36,233 nt of DNA, from positions 1 to 36,233 of the forward strand of contig NZ_JABEVC010000190.1 of assembly GCF_013044125.1 (NCBI RefSeq). Direction: 5' to 3'. Positions 9,716-19,091 of the stretch are shown here, in pieces; the first letter of the stretch is position 1; each line of letters begins with the position of its first letter. This DNA comes from Acidocella sp. (GTDB lineage: Bacteria > Pseudomonadota > Alphaproteobacteria > Acetobacterales > Acetobacteraceae). The notes under the pieces are model-generated. The model searched no databases, had not been told where the DNA came from, and was given only the letters and a program-made list of their open reading frames with translations. The position numbers and the translations under genes were made by a program.

Positions 9716-10336
9716 ATGGATGCGGCTGTGGCCTATGCCTGGTTCATGGACGCTCCATCGCCCGGCTATGATGCGGAGGATCGTCACGCCATTGCCAGCA
9801 TTCTGGCGGTGGGGCTGGCCGAAGCCGGCGGCAATCTGCGCGATGTGTGCGCGCAAGTGGGACTGAGCGACGGCGCGCTGGGTCAGCTCGTGGCCGGCAT
9901 GTTCCCAGGGGCCGCTGGGATTTTCTCCGCTATCGATACGAGCATCAGCGTCGATGTACCAGAGGAGGAGCAGGCTTTGCGCGATCTGTTCCGCCTATAT
10001 GCTCGTGACACATCAATGTTGACAAAATGGGTCGGCGCCATGGTGGCGCGGCGCGCGCAATCGCCCAATCATTTGTGGCAGGATATGGGGCTGCGCGACC
10101 GGGCCGAGGGTTCAGCCCTCATTTCGCGGCATTTTCCGGGCCTCGCGGCGCGCAACAGCCAGGATATGAAATGGAAGAAGTTCTTCTACCGGATGGTCTG
10201 CCGCTCGGACGGCTTCACGCTGTGCGCCGCTCCGGTGTGTTCGGATTGTGATGATTTCGATCATTGCTTCGGTGCCGAGGATGGCGAGACCCTGCTAGCG
10301 CGCGTGAGCAACGGTTCTACATTGCCGGCGGCTTGA
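9716..10336 (+). CDS. nifQ: NifQ, molybdenum donor for FeMo-cofactor
   Basis: NifQ carries a Mo-Fe-S cluster and hands Mo to NifEN/NifH. The 206-residue protein ends with the family's cysteine motif, CAAPVCSDCDDFDHC, that is C-X4-C-X2-C-X5-C. The preceding MKWKKFFYRMVCRSDGF is also characteristic. The start at 9716 lies 2 bases after fdxB; the longer frame from 9647 is inside fdxB. Length is normal. Placement after nifENX and fdxB fits a cofactor-assembly operon. Confidence 0.95.
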   Translation: MDAAVAYAWFMDAPSPGYDAEDRHAIASILAVGLAEAGGNLRDVCAQVGLSDGALGQLVAGMFPGAAGIFSAIDTSISVDVPEEEQALRDLFRLYARDTSMLTKWVGAMVARRAQSPNHLWQDMGLRDRAEGSALISRHFPGLAARNSQDMKWKKFFYRMVCRSDGFTLCAAPVCSDCDDFDHCFGAEDGETLLARVSNGSTLPAA

Positions 10337-10368
10337 ATCCATGCGGCGTCCGGGGCTAGCTTGAACAC

Positions 10369-10749
10369 ATGACCACTGCTTATGTCATCTGCCGTCTTGA
10401 GGATATTCCCAGCCGCCAGGCGCGTGGCTTTCTGCTCGCGCGGCGCGGCGGAGCGGGGGAGGAGATTCCCTGGCCCGTGTTTATTGTGCGCTGGGGCCGG
10501 CATGTCTTTGCCTATGAGAATAAATGCCCGCACCAGGGCACGCGGCTGGACTGGGAAAAGGACCAGTTCATGGATGGTGCTGGCGAGCGGTTGATTTGCG
10601 GCAAGCACGGCGCGCTGTTTGAACTGGATACCGGCCGGTGCATCGTCGGCCCCTGCGCCGGCGCCGCGCTCATCTCAATTCCCGTCAGCGTCGAGGATGC
10701 AGACATCTGCTTCCTCGGCGTTGATCTGATGGAACCAGGCGAGGATTAA
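10369..10749 (+). CDS. Rieske [2Fe-2S] domain protein
   Basis: The 126-residue protein has the two Rieske halves CPHQGTRLDW and CGKHGALFELDTGRC, giving the Cys-X-His and Cys-X2-His ligand sets of a [2Fe-2S] cluster. It has no membrane segment or signal peptide and resembles soluble Rieske ferredoxins of the nitrite-reductase small-subunit type. It is the last gene of the nifENX-nifQ run and may act in electron transfer to nitrogenase maturation. Its stop shares TTAA with the stop of the opposing gene, so the two converge with a 4-base overlap. Confidence 0.88.
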   Translation: MTTAYVICRLEDIPSRQARGFLLARRGGAGEEIPWPVFIVRWGRHVFAYENKCPHQGTRLDWEKDQFMDGAGERLICGKHGALFELDTGRCIVGPCAGAALISIPVSVEDADICFLGVDLMEPGED

Positions 10750-11336
10750 ACCGGGCGATTTTCGTTTCTGTTTCGCACTGGAGTTGTTAGCTTCAAGACC
10801 TCCTCGAAGGACTTCTCCTGATAGTCGGAGACGAAGCTGATCGCCTTATCGGCGAGTTGGTCCAGCTTGCCGCCGGTGCTCAGCTTTTTCATGTCGGTTT
10901 TGTCTAAGCCGATCAACTCCATCAACTCCATCCACACGGTGGATTCGTCGAGCGGCAGGATGTTGAAAGTGATGTTACCCATTTTCACACGGTATTTGGC
11001 AAGAAGATCGATGTTGTTGCAGAACATGAAGTAGGTGCCTGTGGGTGAGAGCAGGCCGCTCAGCACTTTGGCGGCATCGGCCAGATACGCGAAGGAGTGC
11101 AGGTAGCCGGCCAGAAAAGGCAGAGGGCTGTTATCCTCGGACGCAATGATGAAGACCTGCTCGATGGAGTATTCGGGCGGGCGTTTCTCATCGGCCAGTT
11201 GCTGCTGGAATTTAAGTGCGATGTCGCCGCGGAAGCCAAAGCGCCCGGGCTTTGTGGTTGGTGCTTTGAGCACTGCGTTGAGCAAACGGTGTTCCTGCTC
11301 CAAGCGATTCAGCGCCGTAGTCTCGATACTGGTCAT
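10746..11336 (-). CDS. Unrecognised 196-residue nif-island protein
   Basis: I do not recognise this family. It is a soluble-looking alpha/beta protein with one Cys (in YFMFCNNIDLL). It has no signal peptide or clear membrane span, a charged C-terminal third (KKLSTGGKLDQLADKAISFV), and the segment RFGFRGDIALKFQQQLADEK near the N-terminus. AGGA lies 8 bases before the ATG. A good leftward sigma-54 promoter (11407-11392) and twin NifA sites precede it, so it is probably expressed only under nitrogen fixation. The frame is intact and codon use matches neighbours, arguing against a shadow. Confidence 0.8.
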   Translation of the reverse strand: MTSIETTALNRLEQEHRLLNAVLKAPTTKPGRFGFRGDIALKFQQQLADEKRPPEYSIEQVFIIASEDNSPLPFLAGYLHSFAYLADAAKVLSGLLSPTGTYFMFCNNIDLLAKYRVKMGNITFNILPLDESTVWMELMELIGLDKTDMKKLSTGGKLDQLADKAISFVSDYQEKSFEEVLKLTTPVRNRNENRPV

Positions 11337-11391
11337 ACAAAAATTCCTGTCTTAGCTGGTCGTGGGCGCGTCACTGCGCTCTGGGCTCTAA

Positions 11392-11407
11392 GGCAAGGAG
11401 CGTGCCG
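11392..11407 (-). promoter_or_regulatory. Leftward sigma-54 promoter of the unknown gene
   Basis: The minus strand reads CGGCACGCTCCTTGCC, with GGCAC and TTGC correctly spaced (GG-N10-GC). The only deviations are the first and last bases. It fires leftward with the start about 45 bases before the ATG at 11336. Confidence 0.75.
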
Positions 11408-11444
11408 AAATTATGCGCCGCCGCAGGGGCGGTTTGGGGGGCTG

Positions 11445-11460
11445 TGTCGTCCAACCGACA
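11445..11460 (+). promoter_or_regulatory. NifA upstream activating site 1 (nifIscA / unknown gene)
   Basis: TGTCGTCCAACCGACA is TGT-N10-ACA with the extended palindrome TGTCG/CGACA. It lies between two divergent sigma-54 promoters and can serve both. Confidence 0.8.
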
Positions 11461-11468
11461 GCTACGCG

Positions 11469-11484
11469 TGTCGGGAAGCCGACA
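11469..11484 (+). promoter_or_regulatory. NifA upstream activating site 2 (nifIscA / unknown gene)
   Basis: TGTCGGGAAGCCGACA is TGT-N10-ACA with a full TGTCG/CGACA palindrome. It starts 24 bases after site 1 and about 60-75 bases before the rightward -24 element. Confidence 0.82.
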
Positions 11485-11543
11485 TGGCGCGGCAAAGCCC
11501 GACACGCTTGAAAAAAAGCCTGACAATTTATGTTGTTTGGTAT

Positions 11544-11559
11544 TGGCACGGGGGTTGCA
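11544..11559 (+). promoter_or_regulatory. Sigma-54 promoter of the nifIscA-nifSVW operon
   Basis: TGGCACGGGGGTTGCA matches the -24/-12 consensus perfectly, with GG at 11545-11546 and GC at 11557-11558. Confidence 0.93.
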
Positions 11560-11611
11560 TTGAAGCCCCTGTAGACCCGCGGTACGCCGCGCCAGGACAA
11601 CGGAGTGACCC

Positions 11612-11950
11612 ATGATCAACTTGACAGACAGCATCAACTTGACAGACAGCGCGTTGAATGCGGTGCGGACAGCGATGGCAGGCGCACCCGGCCCGGTGGC
11701 GGGTTTGCGCATCATGGTAGAGACCGGTGGCTGCGCCGGATACAAATACATGATGGGTCTGATTCCCGATTCCAATGCTGATGACGAGGTAGTGGAACGC
11801 GACGGCATTAAGTTATTTCTGGACCCCAAGAGCCGCGGCCTGCTGGCTGGCACCTCCATCGACTTTGTGGTGGCGCTGCAAGGTTCTGGTTTCACCTTTG
11901 AGAATCCCAACGTCACCAATAGCTGCTCGTGCGGCAAATCATTCGGGTAG
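11612..11950 (+). CDS. IscA/HesB-type iron-sulfur assembly protein (NifIscA)
   Basis: A-type carrier proteins bind Fe or Fe-S clusters and pass them to apo-targets. The 112-residue protein has the three conserved cysteines C41 (GGCAGYKY), C105 and C107 (SCSCGKSF). The N-terminus carries a tandem duplication, INLTDS INLTDS, from an exact 18-base repeat. It heads an operon behind a perfect sigma-54 promoter and is followed within 8 bases by an Nfu-domain gene and then nifS. This places it in nitrogenase cluster assembly. Confidence 0.92.
   Translation: MINLTDSINLTDSALNAVRTAMAGAPGPVAGLRIMVETGGCAGYKYMMGLIPDSNADDEVVERDGIKLFLDPKSRGLLAGTSIDFVVALQGSGFTFENPNVTNSCSCGKSFG
11615..11650 (+). repeat. Exact 18-bp tandem duplication in the nifIscA start
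   Basis: ATCAACTTGACAGACAGC occurs at 11615-11632 and again at 11633-11650 without change. It adds six residues in frame right after the start Met. An unmutated copy implies a recent slip. Confidence 0.95.
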
Positions 11951-11958
11951 GGGGCGCC

Positions 11959-12249
11959 ATGTTCGTTCAGCAAGAGGCATCATCCCTCACCGCCGCCAGC
12001 GATGATCTGCGCCGGCAACTGATCGAAGCCGCCATCGAGGAAATCCGCCCCACTCTGCGCCGTGATGGCGGTGACTGCGTGCTGGTCGGCATTGAGGGCA
12101 AGACCGTGCAGGTGCGGCTCACAGGTGCGTGCATGTTCTGCAAGCTCAGCGGTGCCACGTTGGCAGGAATCCAGAGCCGTGTCGCAGAGAAATTAGGCGA
12201 GTTCGTGCGCCTGGTGCCCGTGCCCGGAGGCGTCAAGTCAGCCTACTGA
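11959..12249 (+). CDS. NifU C-terminal (Nfu) domain protein
   Basis: The 96-residue protein equals only the C-terminal third of NifU. It has the Nfu signature, IRPTLRRDGGDCVLVGI followed by LTGACMFCKLSGATL with the cluster-binding C-X2-C. The N-terminal IscU-like scaffold and central [2Fe-2S] domain of full NifU are absent, both here and in the rest of the window. It can carry a [4Fe-4S] cluster but not build one alone. It is placed between nifIscA and nifS. The start is ATG 11959, 8 bases after the upstream stop. Confidence 0.93.
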   Translation: MFVQQEASSLTAASDDLRRQLIEAAIEEIRPTLRRDGGDCVLVGIEGKTVQVRLTGACMFCKLSGATLAGIQSRVAEKLGEFVRLVPVPGGVKSAY

Positions 12250-12272
12250 TCCGTCAGCAGCAAGGGGGCATT

Positions 12273-13448
12273 ATGCAGGTCTATCTTGACAACAACGCGA
12301 CAACCCGCACCGATCCGGCCGTGGTTTCGGCAATGATGCCGTATTTTAGCGAGTATTTCGGCAATGCCTCATCGGTGCATGGGCTGGGTGGCGGTGTCAG
12401 CGGGGCCCTGCGCCTTGCGCGGCGCCAGCTGATGACATTGCTGGGCGCACCGCAGGAACAGGAGATCGTCTTCTGCTCCGGTGGTACCGAAGCCAACAAT
12501 ACCGCTATTCACGTGGCGTTGGAGACCTTGCCCGAACGCGACGAGATCATCACGAGCACGGTCGAGCACGCGGCGATTCTCGCGCCATTGGCGTGGGCAC
12601 AGAAAACGCGCGGCATAAAATTGCGCCATATTCCTGTGGATACCCATGGACGGTTGGACCTTGACGCTTACCGTGCTGCCCTGGGCCCGCGCACGGCGCT
12701 GGTCAGCCTGATGTGGGCGAATAACGAGACGGGTACGGTGTTCCCTGTGGGCGCATTGGCGAAAATGGCGCACCAGGCCGGGGCGCTGTTCCACACCGAT
12801 GCTGTGCAGGTCATTGGCAAGCTGCCCATAGCGCTGGCGGGCACGCAGATCGACATGCTCTCCCTCTCTGGACATAAATTCCACGGTCCCAAGGGCGTGG
12901 GTGCGCTTTATGTCCGCAAGGGGATAAAGTTCAGCCCCCTGTTGCGCGGCGGGCACCAGGAACGCGGGCGCCGGGCGGGGACGGAGAATGTGCCCGCCAT
13001 TGTGGGGGTGGGCGCGGCGGCGGCGCTTGTGGATAGCGCCGCTTGGTCCCGCATGGCGGCGCTGCGCGACCGTCTGGAGGCCGGGATACTGGCGGCAGTA
13101 CCCGGCTGCCGGGTGAATGGCGATGCGGCGAACCGCCTGCCTAATACCTGCAATCTGGCTTTCGAGCATGTGGATGGCGAAGCCGTGCTGAACAATCTGG
13201 CCAGGGCGGGCATCGCCGCTTCGTCCGGTTCGGCCTGCACCTCGGGCAGCATGGAGCCCTCGCATGTGCTGCGCGCCATGCGCGTGCCGCTTAATGCGCT
13301 GCACGGCGCCGTGCGCTTTTCGCTCTCGGCCGAAACGTCCGAGGCCGAGATTGACTATGTGCTGGCGGTGCTGCCCGGCATTGCCGCCAAGGCGCGGGAG
13401 CGCTCGCCGCTCTGGGCCGATCATCTGAAAGCCGTGAACTTTACTTGA
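12273..13448 (+). CDS. nifS: Cysteine desulfurase NifS
   Basis: NifS releases sulfur from cysteine using PLP and supplies it for nitrogenase Fe-S clusters. The 391-residue protein has the start MQVYLDNNATTRTDP, the PLP lysine in LSGHKFHGPKG, and the catalytic Cys in SSGSACTSGSMEPSHVL. The AATTR and SACTSG loops mark it as group I (NifS/IscS), distinct from SufS. AAGGGGG lies upstream of ATG 12273; the longer frame from 12129 overlaps the Nfu gene. With sufS broken at the right edge, this is the only intact desulfurase in the window. Confidence 0.96.
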   Translation: MQVYLDNNATTRTDPAVVSAMMPYFSEYFGNASSVHGLGGGVSGALRLARRQLMTLLGAPQEQEIVFCSGGTEANNTAIHVALETLPERDEIITSTVEHAAILAPLAWAQKTRGIKLRHIPVDTHGRLDLDAYRAALGPRTALVSLMWANNETGTVFPVGALAKMAHQAGALFHTDAVQVIGKLPIALAGTQIDMLSLSGHKFHGPKGVGALYVRKGIKFSPLLRGGHQERGRRAGTENVPAIVGVGAAAALVDSAAWSRMAALRDRLEAGILAAVPGCRVNGDAANRLPNTCNLAFEHVDGEAVLNNLARAGIAASSGSACTSGSMEPSHVLRAMRVPLNALHGAVRFSLSAETSEAEIDYVLAVLPGIAAKARERSPLWADHLKAVNFT

Positions 13449-13460
13449 GGAGCTGAGGAC

Positions 13461-14612
13461 ATGACCCCGAATCCTATTCCCGTCATCTTCAATGACACCA
13501 CGCTGCGCGATGGTGAGCAGGCGCCGGGCGTAGCCTTCACGCCGAAGGAAAAGTTGAAGATCGCTCGTGCGCTGGATGAGGCGGGAGTGGACGAGATCGA
13601 GGCCGGAATCCCGGCTATGGGTGAGGCCGAGATCGCCGCCATCAGCGCGGTGTGCGCCGAAGTACGCCAGGCGGCGGTGATTGGCTGGTGCCGCATGAGC
13701 GAGGCCGACGTGGCGGCGGCGCAGCGGGCCGGGCTGTCGCGCGTCAATTTGTCGATCCCAGTGTCTGATCGCCAGATCCAGGCGAAGTTCGGCACGGGCC
13801 GTGCCGATGCGCTCGCGCGTCTGCGCCGTGTAGCAAGGCTGGCACGCGATGCCGGGCTGGATGTAGCCGTGGGCTGCGAGGATGCTAGCCGGGCGGATAT
13901 GGAATTTCTGCTGCAGGTGCTGGAGACGGCCGACAAGGCCGGCGCCCACCGGTTACGCTTTGCTGACACGCTGGGCGTGCTCGACCCCTTTGCGACGTAT
14001 GGCATATTCCAGACATTGCGGGCACATACCGGCATCGAGCTGGAATTCCATGGCCATGATGATCTGGGTTTGGCCACGGCCAACACACTAGCAGCGCTGC
14101 GGGGCGGGGCCACGCATGCCAGCGTATGCGTGCTGGGCCTGGGCGAGCGCGCCGGCAATGCCGCGCTGGAAGAGGTGGCGGCCGCACTTTCGCCCATTCT
14201 GGGAATGCACACCAATGTTGACCTGACCCGCTTGCCTGCCTTGGCCGCACTGGTAGCGCGCGCGGCGCGCCGGCCGATAGATGCCGCCAAGCCCATTGTC
14301 GGTTCGGCGGTGTTTGCCCATGAATCCGGGATTCACGTCTCCGGCCTGCTGCGCGACCCGCAATGCTACGAAGCGCTGGACCCGGTCCGCGTCGGGCGCC
14401 ACCGCGAAATTGTGCTGGGTAAACATTCCGGCACGGCCGCCGTGGGGAATGCGTTGGAGCGGCTCGGCTTCTGTCCCAGCCGGGACGAGGTGCAGACCGT
14501 GCTGGCCTGGGTCCGCGCCCGCGCTCAGGCCGCCAAGCGCGTGGTGAGCGACATGGAGCTGGCGGCCTTCTACCACGCGGCCCATGATGTGGCGCTGCGG
14601 GCGCCGCAATGA
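13461..14612 (+). CDS. nifV: Homocitrate synthase NifV
   Basis: NifV condenses acetyl-CoA and 2-oxoglutarate into homocitrate, the organic ligand of FeMo-cofactor. The 383-residue protein has the DRE-TIM start [20 protein letters not shown]. It also has the metal-binding H-X-H in [15 protein letters not shown] and the [12 protein letters not shown] and [10 protein letters not shown] segments. Length fits NifV rather than the longer LeuA. It starts 12 bases after nifS and overlaps cysE by ATGA. Confidence 0.95.
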   Translation: MTPNPIPVIFNDTTLRDGEQAPGVAFTPKEKLKIARALDEAGVDEIEAGIPAMGEAEIAAISAVCAEVRQAAVIGWCRMSEADVAAAQRAGLSRVNLSIPVSDRQIQAKFGTGRADALARLRRVARLARDAGLDVAVGCEDASRADMEFLLQVLETADKAGAHRLRFADTLGVLDPFATYGIFQTLRAHTGIELEFHGHDDLGLATANTLAALRGGATHASVCVLGLGERAGNAALEEVAAALSPILGMHTNVDLTRLPALAALVARAARRPIDAAKPIVGSAVFAHESGIHVSGLLRDPQCYEALDPVRVGRHREIVLGKHSGTAAVGNALERLGFCPSRDEVQTVLAWVRARAQAAKRVVSDMELAAFYHAAHDVALRAPQ

Positions 14613-15313
14613 ACCCGCTGGCGTGCTGGGCCGAGGATGTCGCCTGTGTGCGCGGGCGCGACCCGGCGGCGCGCGGCACGGCGGAAATCATACTCACATA
14701 TCCCGGCGTGCACGCGCTGTTCTACTACCGCCTCGCGCACGCGCTGTGGCGGCGTGACATGCGCTTTCCCGCGCGCCTGCTGTCCTGGTTCGGGCGGCTC
14801 GTCACCAATATCGACATCCACCCCGGCGCGGCCATCGGCCGGCGCTGCTTCATCGACCACGGCGCCGGGGTCGTCATTGGCGAAACCTCTCTAGTTGGCG
14901 ACGATGTCACGCTCTATCACGGCGTCACGCTGGGCGGGGTGAGCTGGTCGCCGGGCAAGCGCCACCCCACGCTTGGCGATGGCGTGCTGGTGGGCGCGGG
15001 CGCGAAAATCCTGGGGCCGATTACCGTCGGCGCGGGCGCCCGCGTGGGCGCCAATTCAGTGGTGGTGGAGGACGTGCCCGAGAGCATGACCGTGGTCGGC
15101 ATTCCCGGGCGGATTGTGCGCGAACTGCGCGACAGGCGTCTGGCCGATGGCCGCCTAGACCTGGAACATCATCTCATCCCCGATCCTGTTGGCGAAGTTC
15201 TTACCCTCATGCTCGATCGCATCGCCTTCCTAGAAACACAGGTGGCGCATCTGCGCGGGGCGCAGCGTCTGCGTTCCGCCTCAGCTTGGAGACAAACACA
15301 TGACTATACTTAA
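14609..15313 (+). CDS. cysE: Serine O-acetyltransferase CysE
   Basis: CysE makes O-acetylserine for cysteine synthesis, here plausibly boosting cysteine for NifS. The 234-residue protein has left-handed beta-helix hexapeptide repeats ([20 protein letters not shown], then [20 protein letters not shown]) with the catalytic His region and the [20 protein letters not shown] stretch. It overlaps nifV by 4 bases and nifW by 14 bases, so the three are tightly coupled. A cysE copy between nifV and nifW is known from other diazotroph clusters. Confidence 0.93.
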   Translation: MNPLACWAEDVACVRGRDPAARGTAEIILTYPGVHALFYYRLAHALWRRDMRFPARLLSWFGRLVTNIDIHPGAAIGRRCFIDHGAGVVIGETSLVGDDVTLYHGVTLGGVSWSPGKRHPTLGDGVLVGAGAKILGPITVGAGARVGANSVVVEDVPESMTVVGIPGRIVRELRDRRLADGRLDLEHHLIPDPVGEVLTLMLDRIAFLETQVAHLRGAQRLRSASAWRQTHDYT

Positions 15314-15650
15314 AGATCTCGCTAAACTCTCCGCCGCCGAGGAGTTTTTCGCCTATCTCGATGTGGCCTACGACCCGGCGGTGGTCCACGTCTCGCGCCT
15401 GCATATTTTGCGCCGCATGGGCCAGTATCTGCGCGAGAGCGATGCACGCGGAATCTTCAACAAGATGGACAATGCGCAGGTGCGCCTGCTGTGCCGCGAC
15501 CATCTGGCCAAGGCCTACCAGGATTTTGTCGTATCCACGCCAATCCAGGAGCGTTTGTTCAAAGTCCATAAGGATGCTGTCGCGCCTAAGACGGCCGCGG
15601 AGAAACCTTTTGTGCCACTCAGCATGCTGACCGGCGTGCAAGGTGCGTAG
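15300..15650 (+). CDS. nifW: Nitrogenase-stabilising protein NifW
   Basis: NifW protects or aids maturation of the MoFe protein, especially against oxygen. The 116-residue product matches the family: [20 protein letters not shown], then [20 protein letters not shown], and a helical C-terminal half with [19 protein letters not shown]. It begins inside the end of cysE and ends 3 bases before a NifA site for the next operon. No ORF of note lies in 15651-15837, which is the fixA control region. Confidence 0.94.
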   Translation: MTILKDLAKLSAAEEFFAYLDVAYDPAVVHVSRLHILRRMGQYLRESDARGIFNKMDNAQVRLLCRDHLAKAYQDFVVSTPIQERLFKVHKDAVAPKTAAEKPFVPLSMLTGVQGA

Positions 15651-15653
15651 GAA

Positions 15654-15669
15654 TGTCGGCGATGCGACA
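15654..15669 (+). promoter_or_regulatory. NifA upstream activating site (fixABCX)
   Basis: TGTCGGCGATGCGACA is TGT-N10-ACA with the extended TGTCG/CGACA palindrome, about 85 bases before the -24 element. Confidence 0.82.
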
Positions 15670-15751
15670 TGATGGTGGGGTTTATGCGCCGCCTGCGTCG
15701 AAATCCGCCTGCGCCGCGGGACAATGCCGGCGTTTTACCTGCGGCGGCATT

Positions 15752-15767
15752 TGGCACGGTGTTTGCT
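15752..15767 (+). promoter_or_regulatory. Sigma-54 promoter of fixABCX-modD
   Basis: TGGCACGGTGTTTGCT matches the -24/-12 consensus, with GG at 15753-15754 and GC at 15765-15766. Confidence 0.93.
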
Positions 15768-15837
15768 CTTTCAGTTTTGCGAGCCGGAGACGACAGAGCG
15801 CCGGCGGCGCTGGATCAGCCAGGAAAGAGACCGTGTG

Positions 15838-16686
15838 ATGCATATAGCCGTGTGTATGAAGCAGGTGCCCGACAGCGGACAAATCCGCGTGCATCCGGTG
15901 ACCAACACCATCATGCGCCAGGGCGTGCCGACCATCATCAACCCATATGATTTGTTCGCGCTCGAAGAGGCCCTGCGCCTTCGCGACAAGTTTGGTGGCG
16001 AGGTGACGGTGCTGACCATGGGGCCGCCAATGGCCGAGGACTCGCTGCGTAAGACGCTCACTTTCGGCGCCGACCGCGCCGTGCTGCTGACCGACCGCTT
16101 CTTCGCCGGCTCCGACACTTTGGCGACAAGCTTTGCGCTCGCGGCCGCGCTGGAGAAGATTGCCCGGGAATTCGGCGAGATGCCGGTCATCTTCACCGGC
16201 AAGCAGACCATCGATGGCGACACCGCCCAGGTCGGCCCCGGCATCGCCAAGCGGCTGAACCTGAACCAGCTCACCTATGTGTCGCGCATCAATGAGCTGG
16301 ATACGGCGGCAGGGACCATCACCGTGGAGCGCCGCGCCGAGGGTGGCGTGCAGCTGCTCTCCACTAAAATGCCGGTGCTCATCACCATGCTGGAGGGCAC
16401 CAACGAAATCCGCCGCGGCTCCCTGGCCGACGCCTATCGTGCTGTTTCCGCGAAAATCGTTACCTGGAGCGCAGTAGATGCTGGCATCACGGATATTACC
16501 AAATGCGGTCTGCGCGGCTCGCCGACCATCGTGAAGAAGGTGTTCGCCCCCCAGGCCCACGCCGAAAAAGCAACGATGTTGCCCGTGGAGGATGGCTATG
16601 ACGCCGCCGCCGCCCTGATGAACGAGATTTTCAAGCGCCAGCCAGCCCTGGAGGCGGACCTCATGCGGTTTGCCTCTGGCCAGTAA
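15838..16686 (+). CDS. fixA: Electron-bifurcating flavoprotein beta subunit FixA
   Basis: FixA is the small ETF-like subunit of the FixABCX complex, which bifurcates NADH electrons to quinone and to ferredoxin or flavodoxin for nitrogenase. The 282-residue protein starts MHIAVCMKQVPDSGQIRVHP. It keeps the ETF-beta signature region IFTGKQTIDGDTAQVGPGIA. The ATG at 15838 is preferred over an in-frame ATG at 15724, which lies upstream of the sigma-54 promoter and so outside the transcript. It is the first gene of the operon. Confidence 0.96.
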   Translation: MHIAVCMKQVPDSGQIRVHPVTNTIMRQGVPTIINPYDLFALEEALRLRDKFGGEVTVLTMGPPMAEDSLRKTLTFGADRAVLLTDRFFAGSDTLATSFALAAALEKIAREFGEMPVIFTGKQTIDGDTAQVGPGIAKRLNLNQLTYVSRINELDTAAGTITVERRAEGGVQLLSTKMPVLITMLEGTNEIRRGSLADAYRAVSAKIVTWSAVDAGITDITKCGLRGSPTIVKKVFAPQAHAEKATMLPVEDGYDAAAALMNEIFKRQPALEADLMRFASGQ

Positions 16687-16698
16687 AGGAGAACGGTC

Positions 16699-17772
16699 AT
16701 GTCCGAATCCAGCCGCGCCAGCACAAGGAAGGAGCTGCCCGAGCATTTCAAGGCCTACAAGCATGTCTGGGTCGCCATCGAATTAGAGCATGGCATTGTC
16801 CATCCGGTGTCGTTCGAGCTGCTGGGTGAAGGCCGCAAGCTGGCCGATAAGCGCGGCGCTGAACTGGCCGGTGTGGTGCTGGGTGGCGACGCCGCCAGCG
16901 TGGCGGAGGCCGCGCAATCCTGCTTTGAATATGGTGCGGACCTTGTGTACACCATCATCGATCCGGTGCTCACGCATTACCGCAATGAACCCTATACCAA
17001 GGGGCTCACCGATCTGGTGAATACCCATAAGCCGGAAATCCTGCTGCTGGGGGCCACCAATCTGGGCCGCGACCTCGCCGGTTCGGTGGCCACCACCCTC
17101 AAAACGGGCCTTACCGCCGACTGTACGGAGCTGGCGATTGACGAAGAAGGCTCGCTGGCGGCCACCCGCCCCACCTTTGGCGGCTCGCTGCTGTGCACGA
17201 TCATGACATTGAACTTCCGGCCGCAGATGGCGACGGTGCGCCCGCGCGTGCTGGTCATGCCGCCGCACCAGGAAGGGCGCAGCGGGCGGATCATCGCAAG
17301 GGAGTTGGGGATGAGCGAGGATGATATTATTACCAAGGTAATAACATTCATCGCTGACCGCGACTCCAACAAGGCCCAGCTAACCTATGCTGACATTGTC
17401 GTGGCGGGCGGGCTTGGTCTGCGCTCGGTGGATAATTTCCAACTCGTGAAAACCCTGGCCGAAGTGCTGGGTGCCGAATATGGCGGCTCGCGCCCGCTGG
17501 TGCAGAAAGGCTGGATCACCACTGACCGGCAGATCGGCCAGACAGGCAAGACCATCCGCCCGAAACTCTACATCGCGGCGGGTATCTCGGGGGCCATTCA
17601 GCACCGCGTGGGCGTTGAGGGGGCCGACATGATCATCGCCATCAATACCGATCCCAAGGCACAGATTTTTGAATTCGCGCATCTGGGGATTGTGGCGGAT
17701 GCCGTCGAGTTCCTCCCTAAACTCACCGAGGCGTTCCGTTCGTATTTATCCGTCAACCGCCTGGCTGGCTGA
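16699..17772 (+). CDS. fixB: Electron-bifurcating flavoprotein alpha subunit FixB
   Basis: FixB is the ETF-alpha-like FAD-binding subunit. The 357-residue protein has the C-terminal FAD domain with [20 protein letters not shown] and the signature [20 protein letters not shown], followed by [20 protein letters not shown]. Length fits FixB. AAAGGAG precedes the start, 12 bases after fixA. Confidence 0.96.
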   Translation: MSESSRASTRKELPEHFKAYKHVWVAIELEHGIVHPVSFELLGEGRKLADKRGAELAGVVLGGDAASVAEAAQSCFEYGADLVYTIIDPVLTHYRNEPYTKGLTDLVNTHKPEILLLGATNLGRDLAGSVATTLKTGLTADCTELAIDEEGSLAATRPTFGGSLLCTIMTLNFRPQMATVRPRVLVMPPHQEGRSGRIIARELGMSEDDIITKVITFIADRDSNKAQLTYADIVVAGGLGLRSVDNFQLVKTLAEVLGAEYGGSRPLVQKGWITTDRQIGQTGKTIRPKLYIAAGISGAIQHRVGVEGADMIIAINTDPKAQIFEFAHLGIVADAVEFLPKLTEAFRSYLSVNRLAG

Positions 17773-17783
17773 GGAGCAGAGCA

Positions 17784-19091
17784 ATGATCGAGGACAAATT
17801 TGACGCGATCGTGGTGGGGGCGGGCGCATCCGGCAATGCCTGCGCCTATACCATGGCCAAACTGGGGCTGAAGGTTTTGCAGCTTGAGCGTGGCGAGTAT
17901 CCGGGTTCCAAGAACGTGCAGGGCGCCATTCTCTACGCCGACGCGCTGGAGAAGATCATCCCCGATTTCCGCGACGACGCCCCGCTGGAGCGCCATATCA
18001 TCGAGCAGCGGCAGTGGACGATGACCGAGACCTCGCATGTCGGGATGCATTACCGCGACGACAGCTTCAACGAGGAACGGCCCAACCGCTACACCATCGT
18101 GCGCGCGCAGTTCGACAAATGGTTCAGCCGCAAAGTGCGTGACGCCGGCGTGACCCTGCTGTGCGAAACCACGGTAACGGAGTTGCTGCGTGACGGCCAG
18201 GGCAAGGTGATTGGCGTGCGCACCGACCGTGCCGATGGCTTGGCCTATGCCAATGTCGTCGTGCTGGCCGAGGGCGTGAACGGCCTGGTGGGCGAGCGCT
18301 CGGGCCTGCGCCCGGTGGTAACGCCCGAGAGCGTGGCGCTGGCGGTAAAGGAGATGCATTTTCTTCCCCGCGAGGTCATCGACGAGCGCTTCAACCTGAA
18401 GGGCAATGAGGGCGTGGTCATCGAGGCGATGGGCACCATCACCAACGGCATGACCGGCACGGCCTTTCTCTATACCAATGGCGAGTCCATCTCTGTGGGT
18501 ATTGGCTGCATCGTCTCCGATTTCGAGGGCACTGGCCAGACGCCTTACGGGTTGCTGGAAGCCTTCAAGAACCATCCCAGCATCAAGCCGTTGCTGGCAG
18601 GCTCGGAATGCAAGGAATACGCCGCCCATCTCATCCCCGAAGGCGGTTACAATTCCATTCCGCAGCTCTATGGCGATGGCTGGGTCGTGGTGGGTGATGC
18701 CGGACAGTTCGTCAACGCCGTGCACCGCGAAGGCTCGAACCTGGCCATGACGACCGGGCGCATTGCCGGTGAAACGATTTCCTGGCTGAAAACACGGCGC
18801 GATCCGGCCACGGCCGCGAACCTGACCGAATACCAGCGCCGCCTGGAGACCAGCTTCGTCATGAAGGACTTGAAGAAATACAAGAACATCCCCGACTTCC
18901 TGCACAAGAGCGGCGCGCATGTGTTCACCCTCTACCCGCGCCTCATCGCGCAGGCGGCACAGACCTGGTTCCGCGTCGACGGCAAGGATAAGAGGGCCAA
19001 GGAGGTCGAAATTTTCAACAGCTTCCGCAAGGGCCGGTCGCTGCCGGGCCTTCTGGGGGACGCATTCAAACTAGCGAGGGCGTGGCGATGA
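17784..19091 (+). CDS. fixC: ETF-quinone oxidoreductase-like FixC
   Basis: FixC is the FAD protein that sends the high-potential electron to quinone. The 435-residue protein has the dinucleotide-binding [11 protein letters not shown] motif at about residues 12-22, then [18 protein letters not shown]. The second FAD segment is [20 protein letters not shown]. It lacks the Fe-S domain of eukaryotic ETF-QO, which is supplied by FixX. It overlaps fixX by ATGA. Confidence 0.96.
   Translation: MIEDKFDAIVVGAGASGNACAYTMAKLGLKVLQLERGEYPGSKNVQGAILYADALEKIIPDFRDDAPLERHIIEQRQWTMTETSHVGMHYRDDSFNEERPNRYTIVRAQFDKWFSRKVRDAGVTLLCETTVTELLRDGQGKVIGVRTDRADGLAYANVVVLAEGVNGLVGERSGLRPVVTPESVALAVKEMHFLPREVIDERFNLKGNEGVVIEAMGTITNGMTGTAFLYTNGESISVGIGCIVSDFEGTGQTPYGLLEAFKNHPSIKPLLAGSECKEYAAHLIPEGGYNSIPQLYGDGWVVVGDAGQFVNAVHREGSNLAMTTGRIAGETISWLKTRRDPATAANLTEYQRRLETSFVMKDLKKYKNIPDFLHKSGAHVFTLYPRLIAQAAQTWFRVDGKDKRAKEVEIFNSFRKGRSLPGLLGDAFKLARAWR

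Noticed and set aside
12369-13949. A 526-codon minus-strand frame across nifS and nifV
   Set aside because: It spans two well-supported opposing genes and its His- and Arg-rich composition is typical of a high-GC antisense frame.
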